From: Channallabes apus
Taxonomy: Eukaryota; Chordata; Actinopteri; Siluriformes; Clariidae
NCBI GenBank assembly: GCA_030522415.1
Contig: CM060124.1
Span: 26,584,454 to 26,648,453, forward strand
DNA length: 64,000 nt
Direction: 5' to 3'
Shown here: positions 34,165-45,800 of the stretch, piece by piece
Position numbering within the stretch: position 1 is the first letter of the stretch
Layout of the letters: each line of letters starts with the position of its first letter
Program-made: the position numbers and the translations under genes
Notes under the pieces: model-generated
What the model was told of the DNA's origin: nothing
The model's input: only the letters and a program-made list of their open reading frames with translations
The model's database searches: none

Positions 34165-35538
34165 CAGGTCCTTCTCAAAAAATTAGCATATTATGATGAA
34201 GTTCATTATTTAATGTAATGTACTGATAAACATTAGACTTTCATATATTTTAGATTCATTACACACAACTGAAGTAGTTCAAGCCTTTTATTGTTTTAAT
34301 ATTGATGATTGTGGCATACAGCTCATGAAAACCCAAAATCCCTATCTCAAAAAATTAGCATATCATGAAAAGGTTCTCTAAACGAGCTATTAACCTAATC
34401 ATCTGAATCAACTAATTAACTCTAAACACCTGCAAAAGATTCCTGAGGCTTTTAAAAACTCCCAGCCTGGTTCATTACTCAAAACCGCAATCATGGGTAA
34501 GACTGCCGACCTGACTGCTGTTCAGAAGGCCATCATTGACACCCTCAAGCAAGAGGGTAAGACACAGAAAGACATTTCTGAACGAATAGGCTGTTCCCAG
34601 AGTGCTGTATCAAGGCACCTCAGTGGGAAGTCTGTGGGAAGGAAAAAGTGTGGCAGAAAACGCTGCACAACGAGAAGAGGTGACCGGGCCCTGAGGAAGA
34701 TTGTGGAGAAGGACCGATTCCAGACCTTGGGGGACCTGCGGAAGCAGTGGACTGAGTCTGGAGTAGAAACATCCAGAGCCACCGTGTACAGGCGTGTGCA
34801 GGAAATGGGCTACAGGTTGCAAATTTTGCATGTCATTCGGAAATCAAGGTGCCAGAGTCTGGAGGAAGACTGGGGAGAGGGAAATGCCAAAATGCCTGAA
34901 GTCCAGTGTCAAGTACCCACAGTCAGTGATGGTCTGGGGTGCCATGTCAGCTGCTGGTGTTGGTCCACTATGTTTTATCAAGGGCAGGGTCAATGCAGCT
35001 AGCTATCAGGAGATTTTGGAGCACGTCATGCTTCCATCTGCTGAAAAGCTTTATGGAGATGAAGATTTCATTTTTCAGCACGACCTGGCACCTGCTCACA
35101 GTGCCAAAACCACTGGTAAATGGTTTACTGACCATGGTATTACTGTGCTCAATTGGCCTGCCAACTCTCCTGACCTGAACCCCATAGAGAATCTGTGGGA
35201 TATTGTGAAGAGAAAGTTGAGAGACACAAGACACAAGAATCTGCAAAAGGATTCCCGACCAAGTATTGAGTGCAGAACTGAACATAATTATTTGAAGTTT
35301 TGTTTTGTATTAAAAACACTTTTCTTTTATTGGTCGGATGAAATATGCAAATTTTTTTAGATTTTTTGAGGTTTTCATGAGCTGTATGCCACAATCATCA
35401 ATATTAAAACAATAAAAGGCTTGAACTACTTCAGTTGTGTGTAATGAATCTAAAATATATGAAAGTCTAATGTTTATCAGTACATTACAGAAAATAATGA
35501 ACTTTATCACAATATGCTAATTTTTTGAGAAGGACCTG
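34165..35538 (+). mobile_element. Tc1-like transposon with long terminal inverted repeats
   Basis: Ends 'caggtccttctcaaaaaatt' and the inverse 'aattttttgagaaggacctg', with TA on both sides (34163-34164 and 35539-35540). The terminal inverted repeats are about 165 bp each (34165-34330 and about 35372-35538). They include a second internal copy of 'tctcaaaaaattagcatat' near 34345 on the left arm, as in IR/DR-type Tc1 elements. It is inserted in a (CATA)n tract. The arms are highly similar, so the copy is relatively young. Confidence 0.92.
34493..35360 (+). pseudogene. Tc1-like transposase pseudogene with two internal deletions
   Basis: It opens MGKTADLTAVQKAIIDTL and has a paired-like DNA-binding region (KDISERIGCSQSAVSRHLSG, then RATVYRRVQEMGY). 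Near 34815 the frame jumps directly to KFCMSFGNQGARVWRK. The intervening stretch holding the first catalytic aspartate (family SDESKF) is gone and the frame is shifted. The second aspartate (QHDLAPAH, codon 35082-35084) and the glutamate (DLNPIENLW, codon 35187-35189) remain 34 residues apart, the DD34E spacing of Tc1. After RDTRHKNLQKD the C terminus is deleted and runs into the 3' noncoding part. It cannot be active, although it could be mobilised in trans. Confidence 0.88.
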
Positions 35539-35540
35539 TA

Positions 35541-36306
35541 CATACGTATATACATACATACATACATAAATTTATGAAATAGGTAAAATATATTGGGATG
35601 GAATAGAATGGGCAAAGTTTAATTGTAAATTGAGAAGTGCAAAAAATTTATATATAGAAGGGTAAAGATATGGCCTGTGGGTATGACAGCAGCAGTATGA
35701 GTGAAACATGCAATATGAAATGAAATGGTTTGGGAGGAAGCCTTTGATGTCAGAACAGAAATTGTACTTGTGATAGGGTTCTAGCCTGAATCAACTACAT
35801 GAGCAGTAGGTAGTAATGTTTGGTATAGTGCTTTAATCGAGGTTATTTTATTAAGCCATTATTTAGGCGAAAATAAATATATTGTTCTAGAAAGTAGGGA
35901 TTCATTCCAATTTGGTACAGAGCCATAAAATGGTCAACATTTAAGATTAAGTGTAAAGACGGAGCCTTAAACCGTTGATGCTAGCTAGCAATCAATTCCA
36001 GCGTTAGGCTAATAAACATGGAGGAACAGGTTTATTTATGTAATTGGAAAAGTTGAGAAGGGAAAGAAGGAAAAACAAAAACCCAGAAAATTCTCTTGAC
36101 ACACATTAACTACTTTTCTCAGGATTTATGTTCACAAACACAAACACACACACAGACATTTGGATTTAGCGCTTACACCGGATGAGGCATTAGCTGTCCT
36201 AGCCAGCGCTAATCATTTCTCTGACAAATTTAGCAAAAATAACTGACATTAATTTGATAAATGAGGCTGTCAGGGTAGAGCAGCATCTGCCTGAGCGTAC
36301 GCTAAA

Positions 36307-36364
<58 letters not shown>

Positions 36365-38000
36365 TAATGAACATTTAATTTTTACCTGTTGATGAATTGG
36401 GCCAGTAAATTTGAGGTAAATAACCATCCAGATACACAACCACGCTCTCCTGACATTTTCAAATCCATGTTGACACTTTACCCAGAATATTTCACACACA
36501 CACGCACAAAAAAATGCATGCTAATATTTTCACTAGCGATCTAATTAGCATGTGATTGTACACTGTACAGATATTGAATGTTAAAAATAATAAATTGGCT
36601 TGAAAAGCAGATGGTTTGAGACTCTTCACTGATCCTTCCAGTGGTATATCTAGATGCTAATCACAATGTTGTATACAAGATTAGTATGATATTTGTTGAA
36701 ACGTTTGCTAACTAGTGATGGAGTACACTGGGATGTGATCTGGAACTATATTGTAGTACACTTGGTAGAAATAGACTCTATTATTTTTCACAGAGCCTTA
36801 CATTGATTAGTCAAGTCAAACATTCTAGCAACGCTATGTAGTTATAAGTTCTAGCATTGGGAATAAGGCCTTAAACTAGACTTAAATTTTTTGTTAATTG
36901 GGACGGGGCCATATAAAAGGCTACAACATCATGACATCATGCAAGAACGCTAACTCGGGAGCATTTGGGTAAGAACTCGAATCGAAGTAAACTAGCGATT
37001 GTGACAGAGCCATTTTTTCCCTGAATGTCTATATAAAATAAAGCGCACTTGGTAGTGCACTCAGCAGTGGTGTGTTAATTAGTGGACGCTTCGTTAAGCT
37101 TCAGGCTAAATGAGGCGCATGTTAATGAGGCTTATCAGCATCACACAGCTGCTCTTCTAAAGCCATTTATATCAATCTGTTTTTAATGGCTAATTGCTGA
37201 CCGTGTGTGTGTATGTGTGTGTGTGTGTGTTTATTGTCTTTTTCATTTTTAAATTTTACTCCCTGGTGTTACTCCTTTCCATCTAATCAGGAAGTGGCGC
37301 CTGGGATGGGACCAAACGGGATCGATCATTTTGGAAAATATTTCCCTCGCAGCTCATCAGGCTAATGCTAACAATATATCCAAGTTATCCAAGTGTATTT
37401 TATTTTTTAAACTCTATAAACAGTAGGAACCATTGGATCTCAGTACCTTATGAGAGTACTGAATTCCTGTCAGTTTCTGATGTTAGCAAACCACTAAGTC
37501 AGATTAAGACCTTGATTTAATACGTTAAAATAGTGAAAACTAAGCTCCTTGCTTTGAGGTATGAAGTCCGCAACCTCAGCTTTGACCTCCCTGACCTCCT
37601 ACTAGAAGCTCCTCAGCACAGTTTAACTATAGTCTAGAACTCAATGTCAGATCATTGAAGAATTTGCGATTGATCTCTGAGGAGTCTCACTATATCCTTT
37701 TAAATCTAGAAGCAGGAAGCCCTGCACTAAACCTGTTAAACTCCATCTCTTTGTAGTGTGCACTGTTCAGATCCCCCACCCCTCCCACCGCAGGGCATCT
37801 CTTCAGATTTACAGAACCTGAACAGAGCTCTTTAAAATCCCCTGTGACTCTTCATCTCCTCATGCTACAGGACCAGTGGCTCGTGTGGACTCCACGGGTC
37901 GCTGCCTTCAAGTTCATCAGTGACTCCACAGTGATGGAATGTTTAAGCTAACCCACAAGCTAGAGTTGTAGTAGTTAAAACATGCCAAGCAGCAAACTAG
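35541..38000. other. Intronic sequence with microsatellites, no gene recognised
   Basis: The segment 35560-35720 may continue the retroposon tail interrupted by the Tc1 element. (CA)n at 36309-36361 (about 26 units) and (GT)n near 37206-37229 are present. Segments 36150-36290 and 37065-37195 have complex, homeobox-site-rich sequence but no coding potential. Confidence 0.45.
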
Positions 38001-39040
38001 CGCTATCGTAAACAGGTTAAATAGACATATTGAACATATTGAATAGCAACCTAAATATTAAGAAACCTTAAATAGACTAAACACAAAATAGCATTATAAG
38101 AAACAAGCTAAACGGCACACTAGCGATATTGTAAACAGGGTAAACAGATAGCTAGCATTGTAAAAATTATACATTTACATTCACGCATTTGGCAGACGCT
38201 CTTATCCAGAGCGACTTACATTTTTATCTCATTACATATCTGAGAAGTTGAGGGTTAAGGGCCTTGCTCAAGGGCCCAACAGTGGGAACCTGGTGGTTGT
38301 GGGGTTTGAACCTGGGATCTTCCGAACCGTAGTCCAATGCCTTAACCACTGAGCTACCCCTGTGACTTATACTAAATAGCAACCTAACATTAAGATACAA
38401 AATATTTAAAGAGAAGACAAGCATTATAACTAAAGAAAAAAAAGCAATCTAGTGTTACAGTAAACAATTTTAACAGAAAACTAGTCCAATGTATTATAGT
38501 ATTGTATTATAGTAAACAGACATAAAAGCAACCTTTTACTTTTATACGCTACATAGCAAACTAACATTATAGTAAATAGGTTTAACAGTATTATAGTAAG
38601 CAGTCAGCAGCATTATAGTGAACAGACTGGTCAGCAAACTAAAACTATAATAAACTGACTCAATAGCAATCTATACAACAAACTAGCTTCATAATAAACT
38701 GGCATAAAAGCAAGATTTTGCTATAATTTATACTAAACATGTCAGTCAACAAACTAGCATTAAAGTGAAAAGGCCAAACAGTGAACTAATGTTACAGTAA
38801 ATGGACCAAAAAGCAACTAAACAATCTAAACGATAAAATTAAGCTTACTGTAACTAAAAAGCAAACTAGTGTTATAGTAAACAGGTTTAATAGGAAGATA
38901 GCATTATAGTAACCAGGCTAGCCAGCAAACTAGCATTATAATAAACATTTATAAGAGCAAGCACGCATTATAATAAGTGCGCTAAATTGTTAAATTAGCA
39001 TTATACAGACTAAACGGCAAATTAGCATTATAGTAAACAT
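38000..39040. repeat. Diverged tandem array, 'agcattatagtaaacagg'-type units
   Basis: Units of about 30-40 bp built from 'aaactagcattatagtaaac' and 'aggctaaacagcaa' recur throughout. They resume at 39645-39735 after the RTE element. A SINE at 38162-38365 also interrupts the array. Confidence 0.75.
38162..38365 (-). mobile_element. tRNA-derived SINE, second family
   Basis: On the minus strand a tRNA-like head ('gtagctcagtggttaaggca', B-box-like 'ggttcaaaccc') leads to 'cccttgagcaaggcccttaa' and ends 'gtcgctctggataagagcg' plus 'tctgccaaatgcgtgaatg'. This combination is a widespread fish SINE. It shares the head type with the copy at 58113-58369. Confidence 0.8.
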
Positions 39041-39645
39041 CTTCTTCTTCTTTGTCTTTCGGCTGTTCCCTTTCAGGGGTCGCCACAGCGAATCATCTGC
39101 CTCCATCTAACCCTATCCTCTGCATCCTCTTCTCTCACACCAACTAACTTCATGTCCTCTCTCACTGCATCCATAAATCTCCTCTTTGGTCTTCCTCTAG
39201 ACCTCCCGCCTGGCAGTTCCAACCTCAGCATCCTTCTACTGATATATTCACACTCTCTCCTCTGAACATGTCCAAACCAATCCAAATCTCTTCCCTTCCC
39301 TGTCACGGTCCCAACATTCAAGGTCCCTACTTTCACTCCTAAACTCTTGCCTTTCCTCTTCTCTCTCTGCTTTCGAACACGCCTTCCTCCACTCCTTCTT
39401 CGACCAACAGTAGCCCAATTTCCACCGGCACCCTGTAAGTCAACAGCACCAGTGGCGGCCGTTGTTAACCCGGGCCGCGACCGATCCGGTATGGAAATTA
39501 TATTTTTGATTCGCATCATTGATTTGGCAAATGTTTTACGTCGGATGCCCTTCCTGACACAACCCTCTGCATTTATCCAGACTTTGGACTGGCACAAGAA
39601 GACACTGGATTGCGCCCCCCCCCCCCCCATGGTTGCATTAGCATT
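39041..39645 (-). mobile_element. RTE-type LINE derivative with large internal deletion
   Basis: A single minus-strand open frame of 185 codons (39073-39630) joins two ends of an RTE-type ORF. The 5' leader and the very start of the endonuclease (VKVGTLNVGTVTGKGRDL) are fused directly to the C-terminal tail (DWFGHVQRRECEY, then RSRGRPKRRFMDAVREDMKL and RVRWRQMI-CGDP). The rest of endonuclease and the whole reverse transcriptase are missing. The 3' end is a short AAAGAAGAAGAAG-type tail and the 5' end is a run of G. The flanks share 'attagcattatagtaaacat', but this is also the unit of the host array, so a target duplication is ambiguous. No autonomous function. Confidence 0.85.
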
Positions 39646-39704
39646 ATAGTAAACATGCTAGTTACTGTATAATGTATTGTTATAGTTTGCTAGCATTATA
39701 GTAA

Positions 39705-40720
39705 GCAATATAAGTTTACTATAATAGGCTAAACACCAAGCGAGTATTAAAGTAAGCAGAATTCTATGAAATATTTCCATTAAGGTTCTCTATAAGCTGC
39801 GTTATGGGTCTGTTGCAAAGCATTATGGTCCGGAATCTCCATAAAAGCATGTGTTCAGGTTCGTGTGTCTCTTTTTCCCCCTAGTTAATGGGGTTATTGA
39901 TCATTCTGACACACTGGGATTTCTCTAACACACAGACACACGCACACACAAAGAAAACGCCGTCTGAACCTGAACGCATTTAGATTACTTCATTCCAGCC
40001 TAGACACACACAAATACAGAGAGAGGGAGAGGGAGAGAGAGTCGTCCATCAGAATATAGCGCCTTCACAAACTCCTCTGTGATAACATTTGGTATCTTAT
40101 GGAATATTTTGAACACACGCTTGCTATTCGTTCTGCCTTGCTAGCATCTGTACCATTATTCATTGTTCAATAATGAAGCAGAAACACATGCGTAAACACT
40201 CAGACACAGACACACACACTTATGCAATCACATGATCTTTGATCCCAATGCTGCATTCAATACACAAGACATTTTCCAACATGTAAGACATTTACTGTTT
40301 GAATGGGTGAAATCATGAGATTGTTGTTGCTAGGCAGCTTGACAATATGGCCGCCTAAAACACTTAACTCTCTATTGACTTGAAACGGAAAGGTCAAACA
40401 TATGTTCCCAAGGTTGCATGACCTTATGATTACTTTAGATTCCCTCACTGAATTGGAGCATAGAGGTGAAGGAATATAAAATTCAAGGAAAGAAAGTTGT
40501 TCATATAGACAACGTAAAGCCAGAGTAACCTGTTCAAGGTCTGTTCAACCGTGAAAACAGGACAGGATTATCCATAAAACTATAAATATTTACCTCAGAC
40601 ATTTACCAAAAGACCCATAACGCAACTTATAGAGAACCTTAATGAAAATATTTTATAGAATTCTGCTTACTTTAATGATAGTTTGGTGTTTAGCCTGTTA
40701 TAGGAAACTTATAGTAAAAT
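39705..40720. repeat. Inverted repeat, about 110-bp arms around about 790 bp
   Basis: The segment 39705-39818 ('aggctaaacacc', 'agtaagcagaattctatgaa', 'ccattaaggttctctataag', 'gcgttatgggtct') is present in inverse orientation at 40606-40720 ('agacccataacgc', 'agagaaccttaatg', 'tagaattctgcttact', 'ggtgtttagcct'). I estimate close to 90% identity by eye. The outer parts of both arms are units of the neighbouring array, so the right arm is an inverted piece of that array. The segment between has a (CA)-rich patch but no transposase. Confidence 0.75.
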
Positions 40721-41069
40721 TATCTTGTTTACTATAATGATAGCAAAACTGCCCGTTTACCTCAAATTTTACCAAACCCAACCCTGTACACAGAATCACA
40801 TAGCCACAGTGAAAAGGTCACAACATATAATCACAACATATAATGCTAGAGAATTTGGTTAGAAACGGTATCAAACACTAATATACAGTAAATATAGCAT
40901 ACTGGATAGCTGAGCGTTTGAGGCTAGCAACATGAGCGGTGACATAATGATGGAATTGTATACGCTTCAGCAGTTAGACCTGAGCTGTTTAGTGCAAAAG
41001 CGAAGTGATGGTGAAAATGAGACAGAATTACCTGGAATGAATAGGGTAACCTCAGACGTGGTGCTAATA

Positions 41070-42896
41070 CAGTGGCTTGCAAAAGTATTCGGCCCCCTTG
41101 AACTTTTCCACATTTTGTCACATTACAGCCACAAACATGAATCAATTGAATTGAATTGAATTGAATTTTATTGGAATTCCAGGTGAAAGACCAATACAAA
41201 GTGGTGTACACGTGAGAAGTGGAACGAAAATCATACAAGATTCCAAACATTTTTTACAAATAAATAACTGCAAAGTGGGGTGTGCGTAATTATTCAGCCC
41301 CCTGAGTCAATACTTTGTAGAACCACCTTTTCCTGCAATTACAGCTGCCAGTCTTTTAGGGTATGTCTCTACCAGCTTTGCACATCTAGAGACTGAAATC
41401 CTTGCCCGTTCTTCTTTGCAAAACAGCTCCAAGTCAGTCAGATTAGATGGACAGCGTTTGTGAACAGCAGTTTTCAGATCTTGCCACAGATTCTCGATTA
41501 AATTTAGATCTGGACTTTGACTGGGCCATTCTAACACATGGATATGTTTTGTTTTAAACCATTCCATCGTTGCCCTGGCTTTATGTTTAGGGTCATTGTC
41601 CTGCTGGAAGGTGAACCTCCGCCCCAGTCTCAAGTCTTTTGCAGACTCCAAGAGGTTTTCTCCCAAGATTTCCCTGTATTTGACTCCATCCATCTTGCAA
41701 GTGATCTAAAACTTTTGAGAAGTAGTGTATATACACACACATACAGTACACATGTGATTGGTTGCTTCACTTTATGTTATATATACTTAGAGCACTTAAT
41801 CAAGCTCAGACTTAGTCTGGGTTGAAAGTGATCCGTTAAAGTTCCTAGTATAGTAAGTATAATTTCTTGGTTGATTGAAGCAGATTGAACAAGAGGTTTT
41901 CTTACAAGATTGCCCTGTATTTGGCTCCATCCATCTTCCCATCAACTCTGACCAGCTTCCCTGTCCCTGCTGAAGAGAAGCACCCCCAGAGCATGATGCT
42001 GCCACCACCATATTTGACAGTGTGGATGGTGTGTTCAGAGTGATGTGCAGTGTTAGTTTTCCACCACACAGAGCATTTTGCATTTTGGCCAAAAAGGTCC
42101 ATTTTGGTCTCATCTGACCAGAGCAAGCTTCTTCTTTGCTGTGCAAACGGGACTTCTTATGGTATTCTGTTAACAATGGCTTTCTTCTTGCCACTCTTCC
42201 ATAAAGGCCAACTTTGTGCAGTGCACGACTAATAGTTGTCCTATGGACAGATTCCCCCACCTGAGCTGTAGATCTCTGCAGCTCGTCCAGAGTCACCATG
42301 GGCCTCTTGGCTGCATTTCTGATCAGCGCTCTCCTTGTTTGGCCTGTGAGTTTAGGTGGACGGCCTTGTCTTGGTAGGTTTACAGTTGTGCCATACTCCT
42401 TCCATTTCTGAATGATCACTTGAACAGTGGCTCCGTGGGATGTTCAAGGCTTTGGAAATCTTTTTGTAGCCTAAGCCTGCTTTAAATTTCTCAATAACTT
42501 TATCCCTGACCTGTCTGGTGTGTTCTTTGGACTTCATGGTGTTGTTGCTCCCAATATTCTCTTAGACAACCTCTGAGGCCGTCACAGAGCAGCTGTATTT
42601 GTACTGACATTAGATTACACACAGGTGCACTCTATTTAGTCATCAGCACTCATCAGGCAATGATGGGCTGCACTCAGACCAAAGGAGGCTGAATAATTAC
42701 GCACACCCCACTTTGCAGTTATTTATTTGTAAAAAATGTTTGGAATCATGTATGATTTTCGTTCCACTTCTCACGTGTACACCACTTTGTATTGGTCTTT
42801 CACGTGGAATTCCAATAAAATTGATTCATGTTTGTGGCTGTAATGTGACAAAATGTGGAAAAGTTCAAGGGGGCCGAATACTTTTGCAAGCCACTG
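41070..42896 (-). mobile_element. Chimeric Tc1-like transposon
   Basis: Ends 'cagtggcttgcaaaagtatt' and the inverse 'atacttttgcaagccactg' are flanked by TA (41068-41069 and 42897-42898). Terminal inverted repeats are about 215 bp. The left repeat has gained extra TTGAA units near 41150-41166. Between 41698 and 41895 foreign sequence is present, including 'gatctaaaacttttgagaag' plus tagtgta, the end of another Tc1 family. A stretch of about 47 bp of transposase is present twice (41649-41697 and 41891-41937) with several differences. Confidence 0.85.
41307..42537 (-). pseudogene. Tc1-like transposase pseudogene, split in two
   Basis: The N-terminal half starts at 42537 with MKSKEHTRQVRDKVIEKF, followed after a frameshift by NLPRQGRPPKLTG and RKPLLTEYHKKSR, and after another by MLWSDETKMDLFGQN (first catalytic aspartate) and [18 protein letters not shown]. 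The C-terminal half, at 41307-41693, is a clean open frame with [10 protein letters not shown] (second aspartate), [15 protein letters not shown] (glutamate) and the natural end KGGSTKY. About 200 bp of unrelated sequence separates the halves. All three catalytic residues survive, but not in one reading frame. Confidence 0.88.
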
Positions 42897-42898
42897 TA

Positions 42899-45800
42899 AA
42901 GCACTGTTTCATTAGTTTAGTTCATCCATCTACTTTGTGAAGTTCATATAATCATAGCACTGTGGTAAACTGTTTAAAAATAAAGCTGTAAAAATATCAG
43001 TGTGCTTGTGATTGGGAGGGGGTGTTTTTCTTTTTTTTCCCCTCTTCTCCTGTGACTTGAGATGAACTTCAAGCCGAGTAATGAACAGATCGCTGCACCT
43101 GCATTATCATTATGGGCTTAATGAAGCTGTGGTTTATACACAGCACCGGCGCTAATAACGCTGTCAAGCCTCACAATAAATCCGTTTTTCCTCCACCGCA
43201 AAGCAGTCAGGCACCGATAGATAACGCTCTTTTCATCCACTCTGTGTCTGTGGCTCTGCTCATGCTCTGCTTGTGATAGCCAGGTGTGGGGAATGTTGTT
43301 AGCATGAGTTGTTAAAGGCAAGCTCTGGCCTGACAATACATCAGGGTTTGGGCGATCGGAGCGATTCCTCTCAACAAGTCGACTTGAAACTACATTCTAG
43401 CACTTTCCTGAGTAATAAGGAGTATAGCACCCCAGGTTGACATAGCCTTCCCCTTGGTGCCCTGCGTGTCGTTTAAACTGCGACCTGATCAGCAGCAGAG
43501 CTCCAAAATGGCACGATTGTTTTCCTCTAAACACACAATCCATGAAAAATACAACAAGATGTGACCTGAGTGTAGAGATGTAATGCTGGCCTGCTCGGCT
43601 CCGAGCTCAGACAGAGAGAAACAAACAGACAAACCCAATTAAAAGCAAACAAACAAACAGACAGAGCATCGAAACAGTAGATAGCGGCTAATTGTGAATG
43701 TATAAAATAAAAAGGAGTGTTTTATAGCGACTGTAGGCTAAAATCTAGAGCTCAAACACAAACGCTAGTGATGTTGATGTGAACATAGTGTCCATTTTCC
43801 TCAAAACATCAAATGTTCCAGCTCTCGGAGTTTGTATATTAGCATTTAGCTTATGCTGCATTCTTTACACCGCTGTTTGAAAACCCCGAATCGGAAACAG
43901 CGCTAATAAAAACTGCTAATGGAACGACACGGTTGGTTTAGCGTGTGTGTGTGTGTCTGTTTCAATGGCATTAGAAACAGCTTGGAGTTGCGGGGTCACA
44001 GGGCCGCTCTCCCAGAACCCATGTTCATGATCTCACTCTAAAACTCAGAGCAAACACAAATTCCAAACTGCTAATGTAATGTAAGTGAGGAACATTACAG
44101 AGCGCTAGTGTTAATGATACAGCACTCAGCCGAAAGAAAAAAAAAAAACCTCATTCAGTCCCTCAGTGTTAGCATGAAGCACAAAGGCAGTGTGGGGCCG
44201 TTATCACTCCGCGCTCTTCACTCTGGAAATAAACGACAGCGTGAGCGAGGGATAATCAGCGCTATCACTCTTTAGCATCGCCACGCCGTGTTAGCACCAG
44301 AAAGGAAAAGAAGTCAGATTTCCAGGAGCAGCAAAGAAAAAAGGCTTTGAGAAAGCGAGACAGGGCTTTTGTTTAATCCCTGATCGATGGCTTCACGCTG
44401 TCGCCTTTTAATCTCTGATTCTCGTTCCTCAATTATCTTGCAGTCGCTCTTTCTTTTCTTCTTTCCTACATCCTGATAACGTTCAACAATGGTGCTCTCA
44501 AGAAGTCTTGTGGAGCAGAGAGTTAGCAGTCGTGTGTTGAGGTTATTTATAAAATTGTAATGTCAAAGCTAGACATTTCAGCTATCCTTTTTATTTACGC
44601 TATGCCTCCTTTGCTAATTGAACAAATACTAAATTCAGCTATCACAAGGTTATGCTTTCTTTAGACAAGCATATACTGTACATCTATTGTAGCTTCTCAA
44701 TAAATCATGTTTTCTTTTGTTTTCTGCTAATTAGCCAGTTAGCTAGCAGACCTAGCTAGCTCCTAGCATGTCAATCATTATTAGCTTGTATGGTATGCCT
44801 ACTAAACATTCTTGGCTACAACTCTACAACTACAATAGCAAAATGTTTACATAGCTTGTATCTATCTTTTCTTTTTAATACGTTAACTCGTAATTAACTG
44901 AAGAGCTAGATGTTAATTAGAAACGATCTGCTCTTTAGCTCATTATTTTGATACTTTGCGTAATTCCTTTGTTCATGTTGTTTTCATGCATGGTGTTTAG
45001 ATTCTCAAGATATGCAACTACTTAGTTTAGCTAGAATTTTTATCCTGTAATGGCTTACGTCGTAGTTTGTAGATGTAAATTTAAGAACGGATTTCCCCGT
45101 ATAACTGTTAATTATCAAATTTTAATTATTACCTTTTTTATTATTACCTGTATTACCTGTATTTTTATAGCTTGCCATAAAGGTTTTATATACGTCTTTT
45201 GTCAAACTTTTAGTTAAATACGTTGTTGTGCTTAGCATAAGGTATAGTTAGTACATTTTGTTTGTTTATACACTAGCTGCTTTAGCTAACTACCAAGTAG
45301 GTTCTTTCAGCACAAATGATAGTTTAGTGTGTCTAGGTTTTACAATACAAAGGAAGCAGCACGAGGGGACGTTGTGACTTTATGAAACATGGAGCATATC
45401 GAAATCAGTCATCCGCCTGTGACGTGCGATGAATAAAAGCGATGTTTGTACTTTGTTATTCTCTGGGATTTTTACAGCTTTGAGCCTCGAGTATGGAGTG
45501 AGTTCAGTTGACTAGATCATTATATTCATTCCCCTTTTATTCCATTCATCTCAGAGTAAAGAGTGGTTCTGCAGTTAATATGAAATATCCTTTGCGTGGG
45601 ACGTAAAGCATTCAGACCTTTTGAGGCGCATCGTTTTATTTAATATTTAATGTTGTATTTAATTAAAAAAAAATTTTTAAGTTCATGCTGCTCATTTTAC
45701 AGCTGATCTACGAACTTAAACAGTCTTAATAGACACATGGCAGCTTGCTTGTTTGGAGTTCTTGCTAATAGCTACGAGCTAACATAACATCTGTTGGCAG

